Shown here: positions 31,876 through 41,186 of the stretch, in pieces
How the letters are laid out: every line of letters begins with the position of its first letter
Numbering within the stretch: position 1 is the stretch's first letter
Made by a program: the position numbers and the translations under genes
Notes under the pieces: model-generated
What the model was told of the DNA's origin: nothing
Databases searched by the model: none
The model's input: only the letters and a program-made list of their open reading frames with translations
Assembly: GCF_000421185.1 (NCBI RefSeq)
Contig: NZ_ATWJ01000011.1
Location: 124,001-188,000, forward strand
Source of the DNA: Ornithinimicrobium pekingense DSM 21552
GTDB lineage: Bacteria; Actinomycetota; Actinomycetes; Actinomycetales; Dermatophilaceae
DNA: 64,000 bases
Direction: 5' to 3'

Positions 31876-33270
31876 ATGGCCGATCACTTTGACGTTGTTG
31901 TCCTGGGCGCCGGCCCCGGTGGGTATGTCGCGGCGATCCGCGCGGCCCAGCTGGGCAAGAAGGTGGCCGTCGTCGAGAAGAAGTACTGGGGCGGTGTCTG
32001 CCTCAACGTCGGGTGCATCCCGTCCAAGGCGCTGCTGAAGAACGCCGAGCTCGCGCACACGCTGACGCACGAGAAGAAGAAGTACGGCATCGAGGGCGAC
32101 GCCACGATGTCCTACGGCCCGACGCACGCACGCAGCCGCCAGGTCTCGGCCGGCATCGTCAAGGGCGTCCACTTCCTGATGAAGAAGAACAAGATCACCG
32201 AGATCGACGGCTGGGGCACGCTGACGGGCCCGAAGAGCATGGACGTCGAGCTCAACGACGGTGAGAAGCAGCAGCTGGAGTTCGACAACCTCATCCTGGC
32301 GACCGGGTCGGTGACGCGGATGCTGCCCGGCGTCGAGGTCAGCAAGAACGTCGTCACCTACGAGGAGCAGATCCTCGACGACGAGCTGCCCGGCTCGATC
32401 ATCATCGCCGGCTCCGGCGCGATCGGCGTGGAGTTCGCCTACGTCATGAAGAACTTCGGGGTCGACGTCACGATCGTGGAGTTCATGGACCGCATGGTCC
32501 CCGCCGAGGACGCCGACATCTCCAAGGAGCTGGCCAAGCACTACAAGAAGCTCGGCGTGAAGGTCCTCACCGGCACCAAGGTCGAGGCGGTCGAGGACAC
32601 CGGCTCGGGCGTCAAGGTGAAGGTTTCGAAGGACGGCACGGAGGAGACGCTCGAGGCCGACCGGCTGCTGTCGGCCATCGGCTTCGCCCCTCGGGTCGAG
32701 GGCTTCGGCCTGGAGTCGACCGGTGTCGAGCTGACCGACCGCGGCGCCATCGCGATCGACGACTACATGCGCACCAACGTCGACGGCGTCTACGCCATCG
32801 GTGACGTCACCGCCAAGCTCATGCTGGCGCACGTGGCCGAGGCGATGGGCATCGTCGCCGCCGAGGTCATCGCCGGTGCCGAGACCATGCCGCTGGACTA
32901 CCGGATGATCCCCCGCGCCACCTACTGCCACCCGCAGGTCGCCTCGATGGGCCTGACCGAGCAGCAGGCCAAGGACGCCGGGCACGAGGTGCGGACCGCG
33001 AGCTTCCCCTTCACCGCCAACGGCAAGGCGATGGGCCTGGGCGACGCGGTCGGCTTCGTCAAGGTCGTCGCCGACGCCGAGCACAACGAGATCCTCGGCA
33101 CGCACATGATCGGCCCGGACGTCACCGAGCTGCTCCCGGCCGTCAACGTCGCGCAGACGTGGGACCTGACCGCCGACGAGGTCTCCCGCGTGGTCTTCGC
33201 CCACCCGACCCTCGGCGAGGCGGTCAAGGAGGCCATGCACGGCATCGCCGGCCACATGATCAACTTCTGA
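31876..33270 (+). CDS. lpdA: Dihydrolipoyl dehydrogenase
   Basis: A 464-residue FAD disulfide oxidoreductase that reoxidises the lipoyl groups of 2-oxoacid dehydrogenase complexes (E3). FAD-binding [21 protein letters not shown], redox disulfide in [19 protein letters not shown]-binding [17 protein letters not shown], the second FAD motif [21 protein letters not shown], and a C-terminal active-site HPTLGE. There is no ribosome binding site; AATACT ends 7 nt before the ATG, so the message looks leaderless. It stands alone, as usual in this group, and could serve the E1 at 4-6 kb. Confidence 0.96.
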   Translation: MADHFDVVVLGAGPGGYVAAIRAAQLGKKVAVVEKKYWGGVCLNVGCIPSKALLKNAELAHTLTHEKKKYGIEGDATMSYGPTHARSRQVSAGIVKGVHFLMKKNKITEIDGWGTLTGPKSMDVELNDGEKQQLEFDNLILATGSVTRMLPGVEVSKNVVTYEEQILDDELPGSIIIAGSGAIGVEFAYVMKNFGVDVTIVEFMDRMVPAEDADISKELAKHYKKLGVKVLTGTKVEAVEDTGSGVKVKVSKDGTEETLEADRLLSAIGFAPRVEGFGLESTGVELTDRGAIAIDDYMRTNVDGVYAIGDVTAKLMLAHVAEAMGIVAAEVIAGAETMPLDYRMIPRATYCHPQVASMGLTEQQAKDAGHEVRTASFPFTANGKAMGLGDAVGFVKVVADAEHNEILGTHMIGPDVTELLPAVNVAQTWDLTADEVSRVVFAHPTLGEAVKEAMHGIAGHMINF

Positions 33271-33278
33271 GGCGGCCG

Positions 33279-34817
33279 GTGGCCGCGCGCTCCGGCGTCG
33301 GGCGCGCGGCCCTGCTGGTCTCCGCCCTCACCGCGCTGTCCACGGTCCTGGGGCTCGTCCGGGACGCCGTCATCGCGGCGGTCTACGGCGCGGGCGCCCA
33401 GCTGGACGCCTGGTTCGTCGCCCTGGGGCTGTCCAGCATCCTGCTCGGGGTGCTCGGCACCTCCCTCAACCGGGCCGTCACCCCGCAGGTCGCCCGCGAG
33501 GCGGACGCCGAGAGCACGGGCGAGGGTATGCCGTGCGCCGGGCACCCGGGGTGGTGGACCGCGACGGTCGTGGGCACGGTGGCCCTGGGGGTCGTCGGCG
33601 TCCTGCTCGGGGTCGCGGCCGGACCGGTCTCGGCCGTGCTGGCCCCGGGGCTGGCGGCCACCGACGACGGCACGCTCGTGCTGCTCGTGCGCGTGGTGCT
33701 GCTCGCGACGGTGCTCATCGCCGCGACCGACCTGCTCGCCGGGTTGGCCCAGGGGCACGGCGTCTTCCGGTGGGCGGCGCTGCAGGGGGTGCCCTTCAAC
33801 GTCGTGATGATCGCGGCCGCCGCGCTGCTCGGCCCGCGGCTGGGCGTCGTCGCCCTGGCCTGGGGCTTCGTCGTCGGCTCCCTGCTGCGGATGCTGCTGC
33901 AGCTGTGGCCGGCGTGGCGGCACCGCTGGCGCCTGCGGGCCCGCTGGGACCTCGGGGGTCCGGCGTGGCGAGAGGTCCGGGCCATGGTGCCGGCGCTCAT
34001 GGTCGGCCAGGCGGTCGTCAACGTCAACACGCTCGTCGACCGCGCCGTCGCCTCCACGGTCGAGGAGGGCGCGGTCACCGCGATCTTCCTGGGCTGGCGA
34101 CTGGTCAACCTGCCGCAGGTCCTGGTCGTGGCCGCCCTGATGGCGCCGCTCTACCCCGCGATGGGGTCGGCCGCCGCGAGGGGAGCCCGGGAGCTGCGCG
34201 GCCTCGTGCACCGCGGGACCGGCGTCACGCTGACCGTCCTGGTCCCGGTGGTCGCGCTGCTGGCGGCCGTCCCGCACGAGGTCGTCTCCCTGGCCTTCGG
34301 CCGGGGCGGTTTCGACGACGAGGCGGTGGCGGCGACCGCGACGGCGGTGCTCTGGTTCCTCCCCGCCCTGCTCGCGGTGGGCTGGCGCCAGGTCGTGGTG
34401 AGCGCCTCCTACGCGGTGGGCGACACCCGCGGCCCGGTCGCCGTCAGCATCCTGGCGATGGTCGTCAACGTCGTCGGGGACCTGACGCTGGCCCCGGTCA
34501 TGGGTGTGCCCGGCATCGTGCTCGCCACCTCGGTCTCGCTGGTGCTCGCCGCGGTCCTCACCAGCCTGCTGGTGGCCCGCCGCCACCGGCTGCTGGCCGG
34601 GCGCGTCGCCCGTGGCCAGCTGTCCCGGGCGACGGTCGGCGGAGCGGCGGCAGGGCTGGCCGGCTGGCTGGCCTCGCGTCTGCTGGGTGACCTGCACGAC
34701 CTCGTCGTCGTGGCGGCGGTGGGCGCCGTGGTGCTCGCCGTGCAGCAGGGGGTGCTGCACCTCCTGCGCGCTCCCGAGCGGCACGTCGCCCGGGACGTCC
34801 TCGCGCGCCTGCGCTGA
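33279..34817 (+). CDS. MurJ/MviN-like lipid flippase
   Basis: A 512-residue integral membrane protein with about 14 helices in the MATE/MOP superfamily. It matches MurJ-like proteins at the start (STVLGLVRDAVIAAVYGAGAQLDAWFVA), in LNRAVTPQVAREAD, AALMAPLYPAMGSAAARG and LAFGRGGFDDEAV. Family members flip lipid II or related polyprenyl-linked sugars across the inner membrane. This one is shorter than the large actinobacterial MurJ with its kinase-like tail, so it may be a paralogue for another glycan. The start is GTG 33279, 8 nt past the lpdA stop. Confidence 0.72.
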   Translation: MAARSGVGRAALLVSALTALSTVLGLVRDAVIAAVYGAGAQLDAWFVALGLSSILLGVLGTSLNRAVTPQVAREADAESTGEGMPCAGHPGWWTATVVGTVALGVVGVLLGVAAGPVSAVLAPGLAATDDGTLVLLVRVVLLATVLIAATDLLAGLAQGHGVFRWAALQGVPFNVVMIAAAALLGPRLGVVALAWGFVVGSLLRMLLQLWPAWRHRWRLRARWDLGGPAWREVRAMVPALMVGQAVVNVNTLVDRAVASTVEEGAVTAIFLGWRLVNLPQVLVVAALMAPLYPAMGSAAARGARELRGLVHRGTGVTLTVLVPVVALLAAVPHEVVSLAFGRGGFDDEAVAATATAVLWFLPALLAVGWRQVVVSASYAVGDTRGPVAVSILAMVVNVVGDLTLAPVMGVPGIVLATSVSLVLAAVLTSLLVARRHRLLAGRVARGQLSRATVGGAAAGLAGWLASRLLGDLHDLVVVAAVGAVVLAVQQGVLHLLRAPERHVARDVLARLR

Positions 34818-34823
34818 GGCCGG

Positions 34824-36089
34824 TCAGGACGCGAGCGGCTCCCGGCCCTCGGCCTCGTCACCGCTGCTCCCGGCCCTGTCCCCACGGCCACCGAGGCCGT
34901 CGTCCGCACCGTCGAGTCCGTCCGCATGACCGTCGGGCTCGGCGTCGTCCGCGCGCAGCCGCGCGGTGAGCAGGTGTGTCACGGGGCCGGGGTCAGCCAC
35001 CCGCGCGAGACTGTGCCGGGCACCGACGGCCCAGCGCAGGCTGGACCCCAGGTCGCGCGCCAGCCCGCCGCGGCGCTCGACCCGTGCCCGGCGCAGGTCC
35101 CCGGAGAGCCAGTGGTAGCGCACCTCCGTGCGTCCGTCGGACAGCTCCGGGACCGGCCGGCCCAGCACGCCGCGGACCCAGGCGTCGAGCAGGCCCGGGC
35201 GGGCGGCCTCGCTGAGCGCCAGCGACCCGAACGGCCGGCCGTTGAGGTCGATCAACCAGGCGGTGCCCGCTGCGTCGGTGAGGAACTGCAGCTCGACAAG
35301 ACCGGTCCAGCCCATCTCCCGCAGCATGGCCTCGGCGCGCTCGGCCAGGACGGGGTCGACGGGCACGGTGACGGCACGGGCGGAGGCCCCGCTCGGGGTC
35401 GGCCAGACGTGGGTGGCCTCCTGCTGCACGCGTCCGAGCAGGCGCCCCTCGTGCAGCACGCCGATCAGGGCACCGAGCCGGCCCTCGACGACCTGCTGCA
35501 GGACCGGCTCCTCGCCCTGCGCCCGCAGCCGCGCGAGCTGCCCGACCACCTCGTCGGCCTCGCGGCACAGGCGCGCCTCGACCCGGTGGCGGCGGGTGAC
35601 GCCCGGCCGCCAGTGCGTGCGCGACTTGACCACGACGGGCAGGGGGACGGCGCTGAGGTCGGCGTCGGGCGGCGGGACCCACGTCTCAGGGGCCGCCAGG
35701 CCGGCCTGCCGACCGACCTGCACCAGGGCCAGCTTGTCCAGCGCACGGTCGACGACCGCCGCCGGGGGCGTCGCCGCCGGGACGGGAAGGTCGTCGGCGA
35801 CGTGGGCCAGGGCGGCCATCCAGTCGTCACCCGCCCCCACGACGAGGTCGTAGCCGCCCTCCTCCACCGCTGCGGTGACCGCGCGGACGAAAGGCTGCAG
35901 CGCGCCGCGGGGTCGCCGCACGACGTGGGTGGCGCTCACGGCCCGGGAGGCGCCGACCAGGCCGGCCGAGGCGCGCGGGGTCCCCGCCCCCACCCGCCAG
36001 CCGTGCGCCCGCAGCGCCCGGGCCACGGTCACGGAGCCGCGGTCACGCACGTGCGCCAGGACCAGGACGGCTCCAGGCGCGGGGGGCAT
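34824..36089 (-). CDS. ATP-grasp domain protein, substrate unknown
   Basis: A 421-residue protein. The N-terminal 100 residues are a Rossmann-like preATP-grasp domain (GAVLVLAHVRDRGSVTVARALRAHGW, DLVVGAGDDWMAALAHVADDL). The ATP-grasp part follows (LDKLALVQVGRQAGLAAPETW, LPVVVKSRTHW, PVLQQVVEGRLGALIGVLHEGRLLG, and the metal-site GLVELQFLTDAAGTAWLIDLNGRPFGS). The last 40 residues are Asp/Gly-rich. Such enzymes ligate a carboxylate to an amine or similar; nothing here tells which. The ATG at 36089 has an extended -10 (TGTTAGGTT) ending 7 nt before it, indicating a leaderless message. Confidence 0.72.
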   Translation of the reverse strand: MPPAPGAVLVLAHVRDRGSVTVARALRAHGWRVGAGTPRASAGLVGASRAVSATHVVRRPRGALQPFVRAVTAAVEEGGYDLVVGAGDDWMAALAHVADDLPVPAATPPAAVVDRALDKLALVQVGRQAGLAAPETWVPPPDADLSAVPLPVVVKSRTHWRPGVTRRHRVEARLCREADEVVGQLARLRAQGEEPVLQQVVEGRLGALIGVLHEGRLLGRVQQEATHVWPTPSGASARAVTVPVDPVLAERAEAMLREMGWTGLVELQFLTDAAGTAWLIDLNGRPFGSLALSEAARPGLLDAWVRGVLGRPVPELSDGRTEVRYHWLSGDLRRARVERRGGLARDLGSSLRWAVGARHSLARVADPGPVTHLLTARLRADDAEPDGHADGLDGADDGLGGRGDRAGSSGDEAEGREPLAS

Positions 36090-36096
36090 ACCCACC

Positions 36097-36102
36097 AACC
36101 TA
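36097..36102 (-). promoter_or_regulatory. Extended -10 of a leaderless promoter
   Basis: TAGGTT on the minus strand, preceded by TGT, 7 nt before the ATG at 36089. No -35 is evident. Confidence 0.45.
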
Positions 36103-36210
36103 ACAATCGCGCCGGACCGCGGCCGTGGTGACGGGCCCTCGGCCTGTCGCCCTCGCCAGGTGCACGACCCCGGGACGAGACCGCCCGAGGCCGGCCGGAC
36201 GCCTCCTCGA

Positions 36211-36247
36211 CCGGGGGTTGTCCCCCGGTCAGGTCCGGGAGCGCACC
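36211..36247 (+). repeat. Duplicated upstream element, copy 1
   Basis: About 37 nt nearly identical to 36721-36759. It contains a hairpin, CCGGGGG and CCCCCGG around TTGT, followed by the shared GGGAGCGCACC. It lies 39 nt before the ATG of the first PspC gene, the same distance as copy 2 from the second gene, so promoter and gene were duplicated together. Confidence 0.75.
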
Positions 36248-36286
36248 GGCTGCCCCTCTCCACCCGTCCGCGGAAGGCTGGGAGGC

Positions 36287-36691
36287 ATGAACGAGACCAT
36301 CCCTCCCACGCCTGCCACGGCCACCGGTGCTACGAGCGCCGTCGACGACGTCTGGGGCGTCCACCGCCCGCCCGCGCTGCAGGGTCAGCCCGCCGCCGGC
36401 CCGAGCCCGTCCGGCCCCGGGCCCGCCTCTCCGGGTGCGGCACCGCTGAGCCGCGACACGACCTCCGGCGTGGTCGGTGGCGTCTGTGCCGGCATCGCCC
36501 GCCGGACGGGCCTGTCCCCCGCCGCGGTGCGGCTCGCCGCCGTCGCGCTGGTCCTCTTCCTCGGCACCGGCATCGGTGCCTACCTCATCCTCTGGGCCCT
36601 GCTGCCCGACGACTCCGGCCGCGTCCCGGCCGAGCGCGCCGCCCGGGCGCTGAGCAGCTCTGGAGACCGTCGACCGCTGACCCACCACTGA
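36287..36691 (+). CDS. PspC-domain membrane protein, copy 1
   Basis: A 134-residue protein. A Pro/Ala/Gly-rich N-terminus with a DDVWGVHRPP motif is followed from about residue 55 by a PspC domain (LSRDTTSGVVGGVCAGIARRTGLSPAAVRLAAVALVLFLGTGIGAYLILWALLPDDSG) with one or two membrane helices. PspC proteins sense envelope stress or partner with a regulator; the actinobacterial role is not settled. GGGAGG before the ATG is the ribosome binding site. It is shorter than copy 2 by about 100 residues, lacking its C-terminal helices. Confidence 0.82.
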   Translation: MNETIPPTPATATGATSAVDDVWGVHRPPALQGQPAAGPSPSGPGPASPGAAPLSRDTTSGVVGGVCAGIARRTGLSPAAVRLAAVALVLFLGTGIGAYLILWALLPDDSGRVPAERAARALSSSGDRRPLTHH

Positions 36692-36720
36692 CCGGACCCT
36701 GGCGGGCCGACCGCCCGGAA

Positions 36721-36759
36721 CCCGGGGGGTTGTCCCCCCGTCAGATCCGGGAGCGCACC
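36721..36759 (+). repeat. Duplicated upstream element, copy 2
   Basis: Matches 36211-36247 with a few changes; its hairpin is CGGGGGG and CCCCCCG around TTGT. It lies 38 nt before the second PspC gene. Confidence 0.75.
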
Positions 36760-36797
36760 TGCTGACGAAACACCCCCGACTGCGAGACGCTGGAGAC

Positions 36798-37502
36798 ATG
36801 AACGACACCCACCGCAACGACCACGACGACCACCTTCCCCCGGCACCGCCCCACCACCCGCCGGTCCCGCCCCAGGAGCCGCAGGGCGTCCCGCACCCGC
36901 CGCCGCCCACCTTCGGCCAGCCGGCGCCGACCGCCCCGGGCGGCACGCACGACGACGTCTGGGGTGTCCGTCCCCCGGTCCTCGGCCAGCCGCCTGCCGG
37001 CTACGACGCCGCCCAGGGTCACGGCCAGCCCGGCTACGGCCAGCCCGGCTACGGCCAGCAGGGCCCGACGGGCGCGTCCGGCACCTCCCAGCTCGACCGC
37101 GGCCTGTCCGCGCTGCAGAAGTCACCGCTGCGCCGCGACACCAACGACGGCATCATCGGTGGCGTCGCCGCCGGTGTGGCCAAGCGGCTCAACATCTCGA
37201 CCGCCGCGGCCCGCCTCGGCTTCATCGCCCTGGCCCTCTTCTTCGGCAGCGGCATCGCCGCCTACCTCATCGCCTGGGCGCTGCTGCCCGACGAGTCCGG
37301 ACGCACGCACGTCGAGCAGGGCGTGCGGGGCGGCAACACCCAGTCGCTGGTCATCACCGTGCTCGGCGGCATCGCCGCGCTCGGCATGATCTCCTCGGTG
37401 CTGGACGGCCTGGGCTGGCTGGTGCCGATCGCGGTCACGGCCGGCATCGTCTGGTACGTCGTCAGCGCGGGCCGCAAGAAGGGCGACGGCACCACCGGCT
37501 GA
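36798..37502 (+). CDS. PspC-domain membrane protein, copy 2
   Basis: A 234-residue paralogue of the gene before it. It starts with a His/Pro/Gln-rich cytoplasmic arm containing DDVWGVRPP, shared with copy 1, and a repeat of GYGQP units. The PspC domain lies at about 115-175 (LRRDTNDGIIGGVAAGVAKRLNISTAAARLGFIALALFFGSGIAAYLIAWALLPDESG), and two further hydrophobic segments follow near the C-terminus (SLVITVLGGIAALGMIS, GWLVPIAVTAGIVWYVV). Upstream element, start region and domain are all duplicated, so the pair arose by tandem duplication and then diverged. Confidence 0.83.
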   Translation: MNDTHRNDHDDHLPPAPPHHPPVPPQEPQGVPHPPPPTFGQPAPTAPGGTHDDVWGVRPPVLGQPPAGYDAAQGHGQPGYGQPGYGQQGPTGASGTSQLDRGLSALQKSPLRRDTNDGIIGGVAAGVAKRLNISTAAARLGFIALALFFGSGIAAYLIAWALLPDESGRTHVEQGVRGGNTQSLVITVLGGIAALGMISSVLDGLGWLVPIAVTAGIVWYVVSAGRKKGDGTTG

Positions 37503-37506
37503 CCGC

Positions 37507-37574
37507 CGGTCCGACCGCGGACCGTCGTTCAGCTCCACCCGCGGGTGTGCCGCGTGGTCAGCCGACCACGCGGC
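37507..37574. terminator. Two hairpins between convergent genes
   Basis: CGGTCCG (37507-37513) with CGGACCG (37518-37524), then GCCGCGTGGTC (37549-37559) with GACCACGCGGC (37564-37574), the latter a perfect 11-bp stem with a 4-nt loop. They lie between the PspC gene and the convergent coiled-coil gene. Confidence 0.6.
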
Positions 37575-37627
37575 ATACCTGTGCCCGGACCCGGGCCGGC
37601 CCCCGAGGGGTATGGCGTGCGCCCCCG

Positions 37628-38539
37628 TCACCCGGGCAGGCCGGCGCGCAGCTCGCGCAGGCGGTGCATGGCCGCGCCGACCGCCTCCAGCGCCGCGTCC
37701 ACCTGGCCCCTGGCCCGGCGGATGCGGTCTCCGACCAGGTAGTCGGTGACGAAGTTGTCGAACCAGATGTCCAGTCCGCGGGAGAGCTGGTCGACGACCG
37801 GGGCGTCGACGCCCGGCAGCTCGACGTCGGCCAGCTCGCGGGAGAAGCGCCCCAGCGCCTCGGCGGCGTCGTCCAGGTGCTGGGTGGCGCGGTCCAGCTC
37901 GTCGTGCTTGAGCATGGAGGAGAGCATCCCGCCGCCGGCGAAGGTGTCCCACGTGGACCAGCCGTCGGCACTGCCCAACCTCTCCCGTGCCTGGCGCAGC
38001 GCGTCCGCGGCCCGCGCACCCGCGGCCAGCGCCTCGTCCAGCTCGCGCCGCCAGCGCAGGTCCTCCAGCCGCCGACCGGCCTCCGCCGCGCGGTCCCGCA
38101 GGACGACGGCGCCGGGCTCCCCCGCCCGTCGGTGCACCTCCGTCAGCATCTCCTCGTAGCCGACCTCGACGTCGCCGAGCGCCGCCTGCTGGGCCCGCAG
38201 ACCCTCCGCCTCCCGGCGGAGGGTGTCCTGGTGGCTCGCGGCGCGGGCGGAGGCGTACTCCGCCGCCTGCGCCTCCGACCGCTCGGTGGTGAGCCGCTCG
38301 GCCAGGTCGCCGCGGACGGAGGCCCACAGCCGAGACGGGGACAACCCGCCCGCCTCGAGCCGCCGGACGTCGGCGCGCTCCTTGCCCAGCGCCGCGCTCA
38401 GCCGCTCGACCTCCTGGGCGGCCTCGCGCAGCCGGGGCTCCATCCCCGCCAGCCGGCTCGCCAGCCGCTGGTGCTCGGCGCGTGCCGCGGTGAGCTCGTC
38501 GAACCGTCGTGCCAGTGCTGCATACCTGTCCTCCGTCAT
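37628..38539 (-). CDS. Coiled-coil protein of unknown function
   Basis: A 303-residue soluble protein, mostly alpha-helical, with heptad-like stretches at residues about 5-65 (RYAALARRFDELTAARAEHQRLASRLAG, EVERLSAALGKERADVRRLE) and about 90-190. The C-terminal third is conserved-looking (GWSTWDTFAGGGMLSSMLKHDELDRATQHLDDAAEALGRFSREL, LDIWFDNFVTDYLVGDRIRRA). I do not recognise a named family. There is no signal peptide or membrane helix. GGAGGA just before the ATG is the ribosome binding site. It is divergent from the beta-propeller lipoprotein. Confidence 0.68.
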   Translation of the reverse strand: MTEDRYAALARRFDELTAARAEHQRLASRLAGMEPRLREAAQEVERLSAALGKERADVRRLEAGGLSPSRLWASVRGDLAERLTTERSEAQAAEYASARAASHQDTLRREAEGLRAQQAALGDVEVGYEEMLTEVHRRAGEPGAVVLRDRAAEAGRRLEDLRWRRELDEALAAGARAADALRQARERLGSADGWSTWDTFAGGGMLSSMLKHDELDRATQHLDDAAEALGRFSRELADVELPGVDAPVVDQLSRGLDIWFDNFVTDYLVGDRIRRARGQVDAALEAVGAAMHRLRELRAGLPG

Positions 38540-38568
38540 GCTTCCTCCGATGTCGGTGACCGGTCGAC

Positions 38569-38603
38569 GGTTCCGCGGAACCTGACCCGGCCGCCTCGCG
38601 TCC
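38569..38603. promoter_or_regulatory. Palindrome with ECF-like promoter elements
   Basis: GGTTCCGCGGAACC (38569-38582) is a perfect 14-bp palindrome in the middle of a divergent gap. Its right half GGAACC matches the -35 of SigE/ECF promoters, and CGTC follows at 38599-38602 after 16 bp, as expected for a -10 of that type, pointing at the lipoprotein gene. The left half gives the same -35 for the other strand. Confidence 0.4.
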
Positions 38604-38649
38604 GACCGGGGACACCGTCGTCAGCCGATCCCACCACGAGGAGGCCACG

Positions 38650-40716
38650 ATGCCTCGCACGACCGTGATCACCGCCCTCTGCCTCGCCGCCGCGACCGCC
38701 GTCGCCGGGTGCGCGCAGGCGCCGCCGCAGCCGCCGGGCGCCGACCCAGGGGGGTCGACGAGCCCGCCCGCGGGCCCGTGGGACGAGGCGGCCGCCCGCG
38801 CGGCGGTCACCGCGCTGCCCGCGAGCTTCCTCGCCGACTTCGACGACTGCGCCGACCTCCTGACCTACTACCAGGCCAACGCCCTGGAGGTCGTGGGCCC
38901 CTACGGCCTGGGCGGTCACGGCGGCTGGTACGCCGCCGAGGGAGACGAGGCGTTCGCCGCCGCCGACAGCGCCGGTGGCGACGCCGGGGCGGCGCAGCAG
39001 GAGGCCGGGTCGGGCGGGGCCGTCGAGCACTCGACGACCAACGTGCAGGAGGAGGGTGTCGACGAGTCGGACATCGTCAAGACCGACGGCCGGATCATCG
39101 TGACGGTCGTCAACGGCCGCGTCCGCATCGTCGACGTGGCGAGCGCCGAGGTCGTCTCGACCGTCCGCCTGCCGGGCCGTGCCGACCGGACGCACCCCTC
39201 CGAGGTGCTCCTGCACGAGGACACCCTGGTCGTCCTCGCCCAGGAGTGGTCCGACGGCGTCCACCCGGTCGACGGCACCTTCGTCGCCTTCCCGGCGACC
39301 CGGACCGTGGTGGTCACCGTGGACGTGTCCGACCCGGCCGCACCGCGCACCCTCGGCTCGGTCCGGCTGGAGGGCGGCTACCGCTCGGCCCGCCTCGTCG
39401 ACGGGACCCTGCGCCTGGTCATGGTCACCGACCCTCCGGGCGTGGAGCAGACCCGCCCCGCCAAGGGCACGCTGGCCGCCGAGGAGGAGGCCGAGGAGCG
39501 CAACCGCGAGCTCATCCGGGCCACGACCATCGACGACTGGGTGCCGCACCTGCAGGTGCTCGACCCGGAGGGGCGGGTGCAGACCACCGACGCCCTCCTC
39601 GGCTGCGACCAGGTCTCGCGGCCGCGCGACCCCGCCGGCCTGTCCACGATGTCGGTCCTGACCTTCGACCTCGGCACGGCGGCCCCCTCCCCGACCTCGG
39701 GCGCCGGCCTGGTGGCCACCGGCAGCACGGTCTACGCCTCGACCGACCGGCTGGTCGTCAGCACCAGTCTCTGGGACCTGTGGACGTGGGCGGGCAGCCC
39801 GTCCGCCGACGCGCTCTGGCCCGGCGGGGCCCCCGCCAACCGCACCGACCTGCACGTCTTCGACATCAGCGACCCCGGCGCCACCCGCTGGAGCGCCTCC
39901 GGCAGCGTCGAGGGCCACCTGCTGAGCCAGTGGGCCGTGGACGAGCAGGACGGGGTCCTGCGGGTCGCCACCACCGTCGACCCGCCCGGGGCGTCGCAGA
40001 CCTCGGCCTCCTCGCTCGTCGTCCTGCGCGAGGACGACGGCGAGCTGGTGGAGACCGGGCGGGTGGACGGTCTCGGCGTGACCGAGACGATCCACGCCGT
40101 CCGCTACCTCAGCGCCGACCTCGCGGCGGTGGTCACCTTCCGGCAGACCGACCCCCTCTACCTCGTCGACACCAGCGACCCGACGGCACCGCGGGTGGCG
40201 GGCGAGCTGAAGATCCCGGGCTACTCCGCCTACCTGCACCCGGTCGGGCAGGACCGGCTGATGGGGGTCGGGCAGGACGCCGACGAGCAGACGGGCCGGA
40301 CCAGGGGTCTGCAGGTGTCGATGTTCGACATCAGCGACGTCACCGCCCCGCGGCAGACCCAGGTGCTCACCTGGCCCGACTCCTGGTCCCCGGTCGAGCA
40401 CGACCACCGCGCCTTCACCTGGTGGCCGGCCACCGGGCAGGTGGTGCTGCCGATGACGCGGTGGGGCTCCGGCGACGGCGAGGGCATGGACGTGCGCCCG
40501 CAGGACCACTTCGGCGGCGTCACCGTGATCGGCGTCGACGGGCAGACCCTGACCGAGGGGCCCTCGGTGAGCACGGGGCCCAAGCAGCAGGCCTGGGGCG
40601 AGGGGCCGATGCGCACCCTCGTCATCGGCGACCAGCTGTGGACCCTGGACTGGCAGGGGATGGCCCGCTTCGACCTGGCGACCATGGAGGGCGGGTGGGT
40701 GCTCGACCTCCCGTGA
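38650..40716 (+). CDS. Beta-propeller domain lipoprotein
   Basis: A 688-residue surface lipoprotein. The signal peptide ends in the lipobox AVAGC at residue 20. After an acidic linker comes the family start TNVQEEGVDESDIVKTDGRIIVTVVNGRVRIVDV, then repeated blades such as VSDPAAPRTLGSVRLEGGYRSARLVDGTLRLVM, LHVFDISDPGATRWSASGSVEG, LYLVDTSDPTAPRVAGELKIPGYSAYLHPVG and MFDISDVTAPRQ. This is the beta-propeller family found in archaea, Bacillus and actinobacteria, function unknown. GAGGAGG before the ATG is a strong ribosome binding site. Convergent with ectC across 12 nt. Confidence 0.85.
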   Translation: MPRTTVITALCLAAATAVAGCAQAPPQPPGADPGGSTSPPAGPWDEAAARAAVTALPASFLADFDDCADLLTYYQANALEVVGPYGLGGHGGWYAAEGDEAFAAADSAGGDAGAAQQEAGSGGAVEHSTTNVQEEGVDESDIVKTDGRIIVTVVNGRVRIVDVASAEVVSTVRLPGRADRTHPSEVLLHEDTLVVLAQEWSDGVHPVDGTFVAFPATRTVVVTVDVSDPAAPRTLGSVRLEGGYRSARLVDGTLRLVMVTDPPGVEQTRPAKGTLAAEEEAEERNRELIRATTIDDWVPHLQVLDPEGRVQTTDALLGCDQVSRPRDPAGLSTMSVLTFDLGTAAPSPTSGAGLVATGSTVYASTDRLVVSTSLWDLWTWAGSPSADALWPGGAPANRTDLHVFDISDPGATRWSASGSVEGHLLSQWAVDEQDGVLRVATTVDPPGASQTSASSLVVLREDDGELVETGRVDGLGVTETIHAVRYLSADLAAVVTFRQTDPLYLVDTSDPTAPRVAGELKIPGYSAYLHPVGQDRLMGVGQDADEQTGRTRGLQVSMFDISDVTAPRQTQVLTWPDSWSPVEHDHRAFTWWPATGQVVLPMTRWGSGDGEGMDVRPQDHFGGVTVIGVDGQTLTEGPSVSTGPKQQAWGEGPMRTLVIGDQLWTLDWQGMARFDLATMEGGWVLDLP

Positions 40717-40728
40717 GCGGGGCCGGCC

Positions 40729-41124
40729 TCAGGCCTCGTCCGCGGTCAGCAGCGGGTAGACGCCGTCCTCGTCGTGCACCTCGCGGCCGGTCACCGGCGG
40801 GTTGAACACGCAGGCGGTGCGGATGTCGGTCTCGGCGCGCACGGTGTGCTTCTCGTGGCCGTCGAGCAGGTAGACGGTGCCCGGCCGCAGCTCGTGCTCC
40901 TGCCCGGTCTCACGGTCGACCAGCGTGCCGGTGCCGGAGTAGACGTAGACGCACTCGACGTGGTTGGCGTACCACATCTCGGTCTCGGTCCCGGCCTTGA
41001 GCAGGGTGTCGTGGAAGGAGAAGCCGACGCCGTCGCCGGCGAGCACGAACCGGCGGCTGCGCCAGTTGCCGTGCTCGACGTCGCGGTCGGTGCCGTCGAG
41101 CTCCTCGATGTGGATGACCTTCAT
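40729..41124 (-). CDS. ectC: L-ectoine synthase
   Basis: A 131-residue cupin that cyclises N-gamma-acetyl-diaminobutyrate to the osmoprotectant ectoine. It shows the family pattern: [57 protein letters not shown], the metal-binding cupin segment, and [43 protein letters not shown] before the ATG. It is the last gene of the operon; no ectoine hydroxylase (ectD) follows, so hydroxyectoine is not made from this locus. Confidence 0.96.
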   Translation of the reverse strand: MKVIHIEELDGTDRDVEHGNWRSRRFVLAGDGVGFSFHDTLLKAGTETEMWYANHVECVYVYSGTGTLVDRETGQEHELRPGTVYLLDGHEKHTVRAETDIRTACVFNPPVTGREVHDEDGVYPLLTADEA

Positions 41125-41186
41125 GGGATTCCCTCCAGGGGTCTCGTCTCGTGGGTAGGGGTCGTGCCAGGGTGTCGGGCCGTGGG

